Origin: Streptomyces sp. DG1A-41 | GTDB lineage: Bacteria > Actinomycetota > Actinomycetes > Streptomycetales > Streptomycetaceae | Direction: 5' to 3' | Length of the DNA stretch: 64,000 nt | NCBI RefSeq assembly: GCF_037055355.1 | Contig: NZ_CP146350.1 | Span: 5,169,001-5,233,000, forward strand | The notes under the pieces: generated by a model | Told to the model about the DNA's origin: nothing | What the model saw: only the letters and a program-made list of their open reading frames with translations | Database searches by the model: none | Part shown: positions 27,973-35,583 of the stretch, piece after piece | Layout: the number at the start of each line of letters is the position of its first letter | How positions within the stretch are numbered: the stretch's first letter is position 1 | Position numbers and translations under genes: made by a program

Positions 27973-28049
27973 GCCGCCTTAGCTCAGATGGCCAGAGCAA
28001 CGCACTCGTAATGCGTAGGTCTCGGGTTCGAATCCCGAAGGCGGCTCCA
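27973..28049 (+). tRNA. tRNA-Thr (anticodon CGT)
   Basis: The cloverleaf folds fully. The acceptor stem is GCCGCCT with AGGCGGC, the D arm is GCTC/GAGC, and the anticodon stem is ACGCA/TGCGT around loop CTCGTAA, giving anticodon CGT (reads ACG). The T arm is TCGGG-TTCGAAT-CCCGA, the discriminator is T, and the 3' CCA is encoded. It is the integration target of the following element: its 3' 46 bases plus one recur at 32930-32976. Confidence 0.97.
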
Positions 28050-28050
28050 T
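28004..28050 (+). other. Left attachment site (attL core)
   Basis: A 47-bp core running from the anticodon loop to one base past the encoded CCA. It restores the functional tRNA 3' end. It is identical to 32930-32976 and the sequences diverge on both sides. Confidence 0.9.
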
Positions 28051-28052
28051 CA

Positions 28053-28085
28053 AAGCCCAGCTCAGACACTGTCTGAGCTGGGCTT
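28053..28085 (+). terminator. tRNA terminator carried on the element side
   Basis: AAGCCCAGCTCAGAC / GTCTGAGCTGGGCTT, a perfect 15-bp stem with a 3-nt loop three bases after the tRNA, followed by CTTCTTC. Confidence 0.8.
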
Positions 28086-28248
28086 CTTCGTCCAGCGGAT
28101 GCTGCGGCGACGCCGGGCGCGCGCTGTCTTGCTGTCCGTGGTCTCAATTTGGGTCTCAGTAGCGGGTTTCGGGCAGCATCAGTCGGATCCGCCAGCACGC
28201 CAAGAGGCGACGACGCCGATCGAAGGGCACTAGGTGCCGCACGGGAGA

Positions 28249-28341
28249 CCACTTCATGCCCTCCGAGTTCGCGCAGAGTGTCCCGGCAGGGCCGCGGCTC
28301 CCGTACTACAGGCGCCGGTCGTCGACACCTGCCTCCGCCAG
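28249..28341 (-). pseudogene. Relic of a tyrosine integrase C-terminus
   Basis: The minus-strand reading gives LAEAGVDDRRL, a stop, then YGSRGPAGTL. This aligns with LAEAGIDDRRLYDGSRHTAGTIL of the element's other integrase (30.4-31.8 kb). An in-frame stop and loss of the HTAGT histidine show decay. Its position next to attL, reading toward the tRNA, is where an integrase of an earlier or tandem element would lie. Nothing else is recognisable between 28086 and 28402. Confidence 0.75.
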
Positions 28342-28402
28342 GTGCGCGGTATACAAGGCGAGCGGCCTGAGTTATGCCCTATGCCTGACCCGACTGCGGC
28401 CC

Positions 28403-28892
28403 CTAAGGGCTGTCCCGCAAGTGTTCTCAGGCGTAATCCGTCATCCGGTAAGGGTGAGGTTGTGGAGCCGGGCGATGCCGAGCATGGCGTGATGGACGCC
28501 GTCGCCCTTCAGACGGCAGTCGCGGAGGATCTTCCAGGTCTTCATGCGGGCGAAGGTGTGCTCGACTCGGGCGCGGACTTTGCGGTGGGAGGCGTTGTGG
28601 GCTTACTTCCAGGCCGGTAGCTCGCCGCGTTCTCGGCGGTGCGGGATGACCATGCCGGCGCCACGGTAGCCGCCGTCTGCGATCACGGTGGTGTTGCCGA
28701 CCGAGTTCTTGGCTCCGGACAGTTCCCATGCCTTGCAGTCGTTGCTGTTGCCGGGAACGGGCCGGCCGACGGAGACGACAAGGCAGGAGTCGGCGTCGTT
28801 GACGACCTGGTGGTTGGTCGAGTAGCTGCGGTCCCTGACCCTCTCGAGCCGACCTCTGCTCAGCACGACCGCGCTTGCGGGACAGCCCTTAG
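28403..28892 (-). mobile_element. Internally deleted IS5-family element (about 490 bp)
   Basis: It is flanked by 19-bp perfect terminal inverted repeats, 28403-28421 and 28874-28892, with core GGGCTGTCCCGCAAG. The outer CTA/TAG may be the target duplication typical of the IS427 subgroup. On the minus strand the transposase C-terminal half is readable: GNSNDCKAWELSGAK, IADGGYRGAG, then, after an in-frame TAA at 28603-28605, VRARVEHTFARMKTWKILRD to a stop at 28441-28443. The N-terminal half, with the first catalytic Asp, is missing. It cannot move by itself but keeps both ends. Confidence 0.85.
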
Positions 28893-28898
28893 ACATGT

Positions 28899-29819
28899 TC
28901 ACTTACCCGGAAACAGCTCCAGAAGACGGGAAACTCTGCGCCAGCCACCCGTGCAGATCGCCCCGAGCACGGCGCCTGCGGCCACACACCATCCCTTCAT
29001 GTCCTGGGGAATGCCGAGCGCGGCCACGACGGGAGAGGCTGACAGCGCACCGGCAATTGCCGCGAGGATGATCAACGTGACGTGCGCCGATTCCATCAAC
29101 GTGCTACGCGTCATGGAAACCGGCTCGACGTTCTCCAGATCACCCTGAGGAAGAAGACTACCCACCAGGCGCCGGGAGTACCTCTCCCCGACGGTGAGCA
29201 TCTTGGCCGCCAGATCGCGGATCGCGTCTTCCGGCTCCGCATCGATCCGGGACATATCCCGGCGCAGTGCTCCCGCCACATGGAACGCGTGCTTACGTGC
29301 CGGATGGTGTCGCAGGGACCTGATGGACATCGTGGCCGCTGTGCGATGAGCGCGGAGAATTCCTTGCTCGACTGATCGGTAGCGGTGATCGAGCGTGCGC
29401 AGATGGGCGGGCAGGCTCGCGACCGGAGCCTGGCGCGCAACGGCACAGGCGATCACCGCTTGCTCGATGTCGTGGACCAGCTTGTTCCGGACTGCTTTCC
29501 TGGGCACTCGCGTTAAGAGGAACCACAGCCCCAGCACTCCGAGCGCCAGCAGAAGCGGCACCAGGAGTAACTCTCTCACATCGCTGCTGATGAACCCCAC
29601 GCACACTACGATGGAATACCCCAGCATGAGGACGGAGAGAAGAAATTCGAAGAAGCCTGAATCAGGCGGCGTCTTGATGATCTTGCGCGTCTCGGTGAGT
29701 TCAATGTGCGACAAGGACAGCTGAACGACAGCCGCGATGAAATAGGCCTCACGTTCTGCAGCCCGAGCCAAATCGGCCCGCACCCAGTCGTCCCGATCGA
29801 CCAGCTCATACGGATTCAC
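28899..29819 (-). CDS. Orphan four-helix membrane protein, element cargo
   Basis: A 306-residue protein. Hydrophobic segments lie at about residues 57-78 and 82-104 and again at about 247-267 and 272-292. A basic, helical cytoplasmic region of about 140 residues with HHPARKHAF and GERYSRR separates them. GTG start at 29819 with GGGGGG eight bases upstream. No family is recognised. Codon use is less G/C-biased than the chromosome, in keeping with acquired DNA. It is the only long intact gene of the element other than the integrase, so it is the best candidate for cargo. Its stop lies six bases beyond the IS5 end. Confidence 0.65.
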   Translation of the reverse strand: MNPYELVDRDDWVRADLARAAEREAYFIAAVVQLSLSHIELTETRKIIKTPPDSGFFEFLLSVLMLGYSIVVCVGFISSDVRELLLVPLLLALGVLGLWFLLTRVPRKAVRNKLVHDIEQAVIACAVARQAPVASLPAHLRTLDHRYRSVEQGILRAHRTAATMSIRSLRHHPARKHAFHVAGALRRDMSRIDAEPEDAIRDLAAKMLTVGERYSRRLVGSLLPQGDLENVEPVSMTRSTLMESAHVTLIILAAIAGALSASPVVAALGIPQDMKGWCVAAGAVLGAICTGGWRRVSRLLELFPGK

Positions 29820-29883
29820 GAAGCCCCCCAGCCGCGCCCTGTCACATCCCCAATAAGCTCCAGGCTAGCCTTCAGGCGTCTCC

Positions 29884-30296
29884 GTTGCGGAGTGTTTTCC
29901 AATCTGCTGACCCTGCTGATCGAGCAGCCCGCAGAAGCGGCCGAGCCGACCGGCTACTGGATGACCAACCTGCCAGCCGACACCATGGTCGCCGACCTGG
30001 TGCGGTGGGCGAAGATGCGCTGGCGGATCGAGCACGACTACCGCGAGCTCAAGCACGGCCTGGGCTTGGACCACTTCGAGGGCCGCACCTGGCGCGGCTG
30101 GCGCCACCACGTCACCCTCGTCACCGCCGCCCAGGCCTTCCTCACCCTCCGGCGGCTCGACCCAAAAGCCCAAACGCCGGCTTGCCCCTCTACCAAGGTC
30201 CTGGACGCCCTCCAGGATTTGCTGAGGTGCTGGACCGGCACCTGCACGACCTGCGGCCGACCCCTCGCCACCAGCAGAACCAGGGCCAGAACCTAA
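29884..30296 (+). pseudogene. IS4/IS701-type transposase C-terminal relic
   Basis: The reading GYWMTNLPADTMVADLV and then KMRWRIEHDYRELKHGLGLD contains the conserved YREL(x)n motif with the catalytic glutamate of DDE transposases. GRTWRGWRHHVTLVTAA follows. The 5' two thirds of the gene are absent, and the last 40 residues switch between frames compared with family members. No terminal repeats are seen, so it is a fragment. Confidence 0.7.
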
Positions 30297-30408
30297 CGAA
30301 GCACTACTAGGTAGTCCGCAATGCCGATTTCAGCATCTTCGTTCGAACTATCCGCAGACTCGTTGGGTTGGATGCTGCGGTCCATTGCGCCTCCCTCAGG
30401 TGCTCTGT

Positions 30409-31793
30409 TTAACGGACGCGGCGACGTCGCCGCGCGCGTGCTGCTCGGCTGTCGGAGGTTTTTGTTGTGGGTTCTGCAGTAGGTTCTACCTGTGGAATAA
30501 AAGCGTCGCCCATGCGGCGCATTGCGTCCTTCGAAAGGTGAGATCTGCCCTTCACGTACCGCCGGGTCTGACTGATCTGGGTGTGCCGGAGAATCTCCAT
30601 GATGGTCGGCATGTCCACCCCGAGTTCGTTCAGGATCGTGCCGGCGGTGTGGCGGCTCCCGTCGTACAGGCGCCGGTCGTCGATCCCTGCTTCCGCCAAC
30701 AGCTCCTTGAACTCCTCCCAGTCCTGGCGGGGGTCGAGGGGGCGACCGTCCGGGCGGGTGAAGACCAGCTTGTGTTCCTCCCACGCGTCCCCTGCTTCGG
30801 CCCGCGCCTCCTCCTGCTGTGCCTTGTGCTGGCGAAGGTAGGGGATGAAGGACGACGGGATGGGCACGGCGTTCCGGCTCTTCTTCGTCTTGGGGCGTGT
30901 GAAGACCAAGCCGCCGCCCTTGCGCGCGGAGCACGCTCGGGCGTGACTCGTGCAGTCCTCCGGGCAGGGCTTGGGGCAGCCGCGCTTGTAGCCCTTGTGG
31001 GCGGTGCAGTCCGGTGGGCACGGCTCGAACCGGTGGAACTTCGTGCCGCACGCGTGCGGGTCCTTGCAACGTGCCGCCACGTAAGGCGCTGAAGCTGCCA
31101 TTCGGGGCGGAACAGCTCGTTGTCGAAGTCGACGTACGGCCACCTCAGGCCAAGGGTCTCGCCCTGCCTGAAGCCCATGCCGACGCCGACGCACCATCGC
31201 ATGAAGGTGGGGCGCTTGGCGGCGGCTTTCAGGAACGCCTTGGCCTCCTCGGTCGTGAAGGGGTTCGCCTCGGTCTCGTCGACCGTGGGCGGGTCGACGA
31301 GGGTGGCCACGTTCTCGACGACCAGTCGGCGGCGGTGTGCGATCTTCAGGGCGCGCGAGAGGATGCGGTGCACCTTGAGTACGTGTGACGGTGCGTGTCC
31401 CTCATCGAGCATGACGCGGTACATCCGCTCCAAGTGCTCCGGCTGAAGCTTGTCGAGCCGGTGTTTGCTGATGCCGGGGATGATGTCGTTCCTGGTCTTG
31501 GACCAGTAGTCGTTCAAGGAACGCGGCTTGAGCTTCAAGGACGCGATGTCGGTCAGGTAGGTGGTCATCCACTTCTCTACGGTCGGCTTGCGGCCGGCCT
31601 TGGGCGCGCGGCCCTTGTCGCGCAGATCTTCCAATTCCCTGACCTTGCGCTTGATTTCCGGCTCGGTCCGCGCCCGTCGGTGGCGCCGGTCAGGACTGCC
31701 GTCATCTTTGACGCCCATCGTGACGCGGCCGTGCCACCAGCCGTCGCTGCCCAGGTAGATGGACGATTCCATGTTCGGCTTGCGGGGGCTCAA
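30409..31793 (-). CDS. int: Tyrosine recombinase/integrase, frameshifted in this sequence
   Basis: About 461 residues when joined. An AP2-like arm-binding start (YLGSDGWWHGRVTMG) and a core-binding SAM-like domain (YLTDIASLKLKPRSLNDYW) are followed by the catalytic domain. Arg I is in GFRQGETLGLRW, the second box in GSRHTAGTIL, and the tyrosine in SQTRRYVKG. A cysteine-rich insertion (CKDPHACG, CPPDCTAHK) lies in between, as in many Streptomyces integrases. The frames switch at about 31070: one added G gives LTWRHGCKDPHACG. A working enzyme would recombine the 47-bp tRNA-Thr sites. Confidence 0.8.
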
Positions 31794-31865
31794 CGTGCTC
31801 CTCCATACGGAAGGCGCCCCCGAACCGAGAGGTCCGGGGGCGCCTTGGGCTGGGTGTGGTGTGGG

Positions 31866-32066
31866 TCAGTGGGAGATCGGTTCGAGGCTGTTGACGTATG
31901 CCTCCAGGTCGCTGCGACGTATGCGGCGGGAGCGACCCCGCTTGACGTACCCCAGGACGCCTTCGGCCATCAGCTCGTAGACGGTAGAGCGGCCGAAGCG
32001 GAGGACCGTGGCGGCTTCCGTCGGGGTGTAGAGCAACTGGTCGGAGGGCGGGAGCGCGGTGCTCAT
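31866..32066 (-). CDS. xis: Excisionase-type helix-turn-helix protein
   Basis: A 66-residue MerR/Xis-like protein: LLYTPTEAATVLRFGRSTVYELMAEG is the winged-helix DNA-recognition unit, followed by the basic wing RGRSRRIRRSDLEAYV. It lies immediately upstream of, and in the same direction as, int, the usual xis-int order; xis would favour excision. ATG 32066 has an AGGAAG site upstream; a TTG one codon earlier is ignored. Confidence 0.85.
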   Translation of the reverse strand: MSTALPPSDQLLYTPTEAATVLRFGRSTVYELMAEGVLGYVKRGRSRRIRRSDLEAYVNSLEPISH

Positions 32067-32120
32067 CAAGACTGCCTTCCTGATCGGAGACTCTGAGGGC
32101 GGGCCCCCTTGCCTGGAAGT

Positions 32121-32284
32121 CCGCTACATGCGCCACGCCTGCTACGTCGCAGGTCAGTGGCGGGTTCCGGCGTAGCGGCACGGCGGGATGTAGCGGACAG
32201 GGCCGCTACGTGCTCGGGGGCTGTAGCGGCTCTGCGGTGTCGGTAGCGGGGGCGTAGCGGGTTTACGTGGGTAACAGCCGCTAC
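32121..32284. repeat. Eight GTAGCGG/CCGCTAC heptamers upstream of xis
   Basis: Direct copies start at 32172, 32190, 32223, 32243 and 32254; inverted copies start at 32121, 32203 and 32278. They lie in the otherwise gene-free gap 32067-32424. The density is far above chance (about 0.02 expected). They may be binding sites for the element's control protein, arm sites for integrase/excisionase, or iterons of a lost replication origin. Confidence 0.75.
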
Positions 32285-32424
32285 GCAGGCAGAAGCGATC
32301 TGCAGTGGAAGAAGTCCCAGGAGCGTTGGCGGAGTTGACGAACCCTGCAGGCTCACCGCCGACAGGCACCCCCGGCGGGCACACCGTGGGCGACCTTGGG
32401 TAAAGAGCAGACTCAGGCGACCGG

Positions 32425-32724
32425 TCACACCGACGGAACGCGTCGGTCATCCCATACGAATCGGCCTGTACCCTTCGCCCAACTGAGCCCGTTGATCCCT
32501 ACCGGGGCCAGAAGCCCGGGCGCGCCTGCCGCATCCTGCCGGGGCCGGTGGAACCGGGTCACGTACCAGGCGCCGGTGGTCCAGTTGCGGCAGTATTGCC
32601 AAGGCGCGACGCCGCACTTGGAGCAGGCCGCCTCGGCGCACGCGTTCCAGGCTTGGCGTACGGCGGCTTCGACGGTGGCGGAGTCATGACCGGCTGGCTT
32701 CGCGGTGAGAGTGAAGTACTCCAT
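32425..32724 (-). CDS. Small phage-type zinc-finger protein
   Basis: A 99-residue protein containing CSKCGVAPWQYCRNWTTG followed by FHRPR. This C-x2-C-x7-C...H arrangement matches the short DNA-binding zinc finger common in actinobacteriophages (CxxCGAxPGxxCR...H). The role is unknown; it supports a phage or ICE origin of the element. ATG 32724 is the likely start; the frame is open upstream to 32784. No clear ribosome-binding site. Confidence 0.5.
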   Translation of the reverse strand: MEYFTLTAKPAGHDSATVEAAVRQAWNACAEAACSKCGVAPWQYCRNWTTGAWYVTRFHRPRQDAAGAPGLLAPVGINGLSWAKGTGRFVWDDRRVPSV

Positions 32725-32929
32725 TCGCCGATGATGACAGTTGGTCTTCCGCTCATCAGGCGTATGCGATCCCTGAGCCCTCAAGATCGGGACGGTCTCA
32801 GTTGTGGTCTCGATCGCAGCTCGTTCCGCGGGCGCCCGCTAGCGTCCATTGAAGTCCGGCACCCCTGGTGACCAGGAACGGAGCCCGTCTTACGGACACC
32901 GACGGACATGCCCGGACCGAGATCGGACA

Positions 32930-32976
32930 ACTCGTAATGCGTAGGTCTCGGGTTCGAATCCCGAAGGCGGCTCCAT
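32930..32976 (+). other. Right attachment site (attR core, tRNA 3' fragment)
   Basis: An exact copy of the tRNA-Thr 3' part from the anticodon loop to one base past CCA, without the 5' half, so it is not a functional tRNA gene. The host tRNA terminator follows immediately. Confidence 0.9.
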
Positions 32977-32978
32977 TT

Positions 32979-33013
32979 AAACCCCGGGTCGGGCCTCTGA
33001 CCTGGGGTTTTTT
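32979..33013 (+). terminator. Displaced host tRNA terminator
   Basis: AAACCCCGGGTC pairs with GACCTGGGGTTT (one G-T pair) around an 8-nt loop and ends in six T, a textbook intrinsic terminator. It marks where the original chromosome resumes. Bases 33014-33226 hold no supported gene. Confidence 0.85.
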
Positions 33014-33226
33014 GTTAGTGCTGTCTGGTCCGGATGGGATTGGGGTCGCTGACCTGCGGCCGTGATGCGTAGGTCGGAAGTTTGCTCCCACCACGTGGCA
33101 TCCGGCGCAGGCGTCCTGGGGGCCGACGGCCGAGAGGGCTGCCGCTCCAGGGCTGTTGCCCTTGCTGCACGTGCCGCCGTGCTCGGCGGTGTGAGCTGTT
33201 TCGATTCCGGCCTGGGGCTTTCGGCG

Positions 33227-34108
33227 TCAGCGGGTGGACTCCCGTTCCACCGGCAGCCACAGCTCGGCGTCCGCGTGCGTCCCGTCCGCCGACAGGTCGG
33301 TCCGCAGGATCTCCGGGCCGGGGCGGCTGCGGTACGGGTTGGAGGGGAACCACTCGGTGAACACGTCACGCCATAGCTCCTGGATGGCCTGCGGTGCCGG
33401 GCCGGAGGTGGTGAAGACCGCCCAGCTGCCGGGTGGGACGGGCAGGGTGGTGATGCCCACGGCGGCGTCCGCCGGGGCGGACGTCGCGGTGATCACCGCC
33501 TGGTAGTAGTCGAGCTCGGTGCCCTCGGCGCGGCTCGGGTCCAGGTCGTCGCAGACCGCGACGATGCCGTGCGGATCCTGGTCCGAGAGCCTTCCGAGCT
33601 GCTCCAGAGCCTGTTTGTCGAGCCCCCGGACGAAGTCGGTGATCGCCTGGTTCGGGCCCGAGTGCACGAGCGGGACACGGGTCTTGAAGCCGGCGATCGT
33701 GAAGGCCGGGCGGCCCACCACTCGGTACTGCATGCTGCTGCTCCCTTCGACGGTGAGGCGGAAGGTCAGCCGGGGCTGGGAGACGAGCGCGGCGCCGGTG
33801 CGCCGGGCCTCGCCCGGGCCCACGCCGTGCATCGCGCGGAACGCCCGTGCGAACGCCTCGCCCGAGCCGTAGCCGTAGCGCACGGCGATCTCCAACAGCG
33901 TCTCGCCGCCCGTGAGCACCTCCGCGCCCGCGACCGTCAGCCGCCGGCGGCGGATGTACTCCGACAGGGGCATGCCTGCCAGCGCGGAGAACATCCGGCG
34001 CAGGTGGTACTCCGACGTGGTCGCGATCCGCGCCAGCTCGACGACGTCCAGGGACTCGTCGAGGTGGCGCTCGATGTGCTCCATCGCCTGGTTGAGCCGC
34101 TCCAGCAC
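33227..34108 (-). CDS. AraC-family regulator with GyrI-like ligand domain
   Basis: A 293-residue protein. The first ~100 residues are the double helix-turn-helix of AraC/XylS: LDVVELARIATTSEYHLRRMF and IAVRYGYGSGEAFARAF with the usual spacing. Residues about 120-290 form a GyrI/Rob-type effector domain ending in the tandem pattern ELWLPV. Such regulators sense drugs or small hydrophobic molecules and activate nearby or distant genes. It is divergent from a glycosyltransferase gene with a 208-base gap. The start is within the family norm. Confidence 0.88.
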   Translation of the reverse strand: MLERLNQAMEHIERHLDESLDVVELARIATTSEYHLRRMFSALAGMPLSEYIRRRRLTVAGAEVLTGGETLLEIAVRYGYGSGEAFARAFRAMHGVGPGEARRTGAALVSQPRLTFRLTVEGSSSMQYRVVGRPAFTIAGFKTRVPLVHSGPNQAITDFVRGLDKQALEQLGRLSDQDPHGIVAVCDDLDPSRAEGTELDYYQAVITATSAPADAAVGITTLPVPPGSWAVFTTSGPAPQAIQELWRDVFTEWFPSNPYRSRPGPEILRTDLSADGTHADAELWLPVERESTR

Positions 34109-34316
34109 GCCCGGTTCCTTCCTCTTTGGTGATCACCACGCTGGGCAGCGGGCACCCTGCGGCACCCGACATCCTGTGCCCGTTCCGGTCGGGTACCGCC
34201 TCCGCTGAACGATGTAGACGCATCGCCGTCCGGCAGGCGTACTCAAAGGGCCCTTATCGTGAACGGCTAGCATCGCCCGTCAACCCGTCAGTCGCCGACC
34301 GGGACGAGGTGAGGAC

Positions 34317-35210
34317 ATGGGGGCGCCCAGGATCGCCGTCGCCGTGGTGACCATGGGCAACCGGCCCGGCGAGGTCGACGCTCTGCTGCGGTCCGTGGCC
34401 AAGCAGGACGTGCCGCCCGAGCGGATCGTGATCGTCGGCAACGGCTGCCCGCTGCCCGAGTTCGCCCGGCGGCTGTCGCTGCCCGGCGAGGTCACCCCGA
34501 TCGAGCTCGACGAGAACCTCGGCTGCCCCGGCGGGCGGAACGCGGCCCTCGCGCGGCTGCGGGAGTTCGGCGACGTCGACGTCGTCGTGGATCTGGACGA
34601 CGACGGACTGCTCGTCGACGCCGATGCGCTGCGCCGCGTGCGGGAGCTGTACGCCGCCGACGAACGGCTCGGCATCGTCGGATTCCGCATCGCCGACGAA
34701 CTGGGCGCGACGCAGCAGCGGCACGTGCCCCGGATCGGCAACTCGGACCCCCTGCGGGGCGGTTACGTCACCGGGTTCCTCGGCGGCGGGCACGCGCTGC
34801 GGATGGCCATGCTCGACGAGGTCGGGGACTGGCCCGCCGAGTTCTTCTTCGCGCACGAGGAGACCGACCTGGCCTGGCGCGCGGCCGACGCGGGCTGGCG
34901 CATCCTGTACGCGCCCGAACTGCTGCTCCAGCACCCGAGGACCTCGCCCGCACGGCACGCCATCTACTACCGCGTGAACGCCCGCAACCGGGTCTGGCTG
35001 GCCCGCCGCCGGCTGCCGCTCGCGCTCGTGCCCGTCCACCTGGGCGTCTGGGTGCTGCTCACCCTCGTACGGAATCGGTCGCGTGCGGGGCTGCGGGCAT
35101 GGTTCGGCGGGTTCGTGGAAGGCGTACGGGAACCGGCGGGTGAGCGGCGGCCCATGCGCTGGCGGACGGTGTGGCGGCTCACACGGCTGGGACGGCCGCC
35201 GGTCATCTGA
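34317..35210 (+). CDS. Family 2 glycosyltransferase
   Basis: A 297-residue GT-A enzyme. The start IAVAVVTMGNRPGEVDALL is the nucleotide-binding strand, with NLGCPGGRNAAL and the metal-binding acidic motif VVDLDDDG following. HEETDLAWRAADAG is the family ED-type catalytic region. A hydrophobic helix near residues 235-255 followed by basic residues suggests membrane association. The sugar and acceptor cannot be told. GAGGTGAGG lies six bases before the ATG. Confidence 0.85.
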   Translation: MGAPRIAVAVVTMGNRPGEVDALLRSVAKQDVPPERIVIVGNGCPLPEFARRLSLPGEVTPIELDENLGCPGGRNAALARLREFGDVDVVVDLDDDGLLVDADALRRVRELYAADERLGIVGFRIADELGATQQRHVPRIGNSDPLRGGYVTGFLGGGHALRMAMLDEVGDWPAEFFFAHEETDLAWRAADAGWRILYAPELLLQHPRTSPARHAIYYRVNARNRVWLARRRLPLALVPVHLGVWVLLTLVRNRSRAGLRAWFGGFVEGVREPAGERRPMRWRTVWRLTRLGRPPVI

Positions 35211-35391
35211 CGCCGAGGGGCGTCCGCCGGGTGGCCCCGAGCTCGGTGGCCGCAAGCTTGGTGGGGCCCCGGCCGTTCACCTCCGCCGACCGGGACCCGG
35301 ACCCGGCCGCGGCGGCGACACTCCCCCGAGTTGCGCGTCCAGACGCGCGCGCCGCCGGGCCAGATCCGACGTAGTGATCACATCAGGTTTT

Positions 35392-35421
35392 GCCAACGGA
35401 TGGCTAACATGTGGCCAACGG
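35392..35421 (+). promoter_or_regulatory. Three SARP-type direct repeats at 11-bp spacing
   Basis: GCCAACGG (35392), GCTAACAT (35403) and GCCAACGG (35414) recur exactly every 11 bp, the geometry of SARP operators. They lie in the 373-base gap upstream of the AfsR-like gene, suggesting autoregulation. No other gene is supported in 35211-35583. Confidence 0.6.
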
Positions 35422-35583
35422 TTCTCCGTTGCGTCGTCTGCCGGTTGGCGTGAAGTCGCCGAACCATGACGCGTGACGGCCTGTGCGGTGGCCTTTCCGG
35501 CGGAGAACGTGAGGACGAGGGTGGCGGAAAACCGCTGCCCCGGGGTGGAAACTTGTCAAGGGAGCGCGGGGAGACGGGGTGCG

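Larger units (their letters stand above)
28004..32976. mobile_element. Decayed integrated element in tRNA-Thr(CGT)
   Basis: The bounds are 47-bp perfect direct repeats, 28004-28050 (inside the tRNA) and 32930-32976 (a truncated tRNA copy followed by a tRNA-type terminator). About 4.9 kb lies between. The contents are a tyrosine integrase, an excisionase, a second integrase relic next to the left end, two IS remnants, an orphan membrane protein and a phage-type zinc-finger protein. No replication, transfer or capsid gene is seen, so it is a remnant or a satellite. Several genes within it use more A/T than the surrounding chromosome. Confidence 0.88.

Noticed and set aside
32785..32929. Gene between the zinc-finger protein and attR
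   Set aside because: No open frame with coding-like composition or ribosome-binding site; left as the element's right end.
32930..32976. Second tRNA-Thr gene
   Set aside because: Only the 3' part from the anticodon loop onward is present; there is no D arm or 5' acceptor strand. It is the attR copy.
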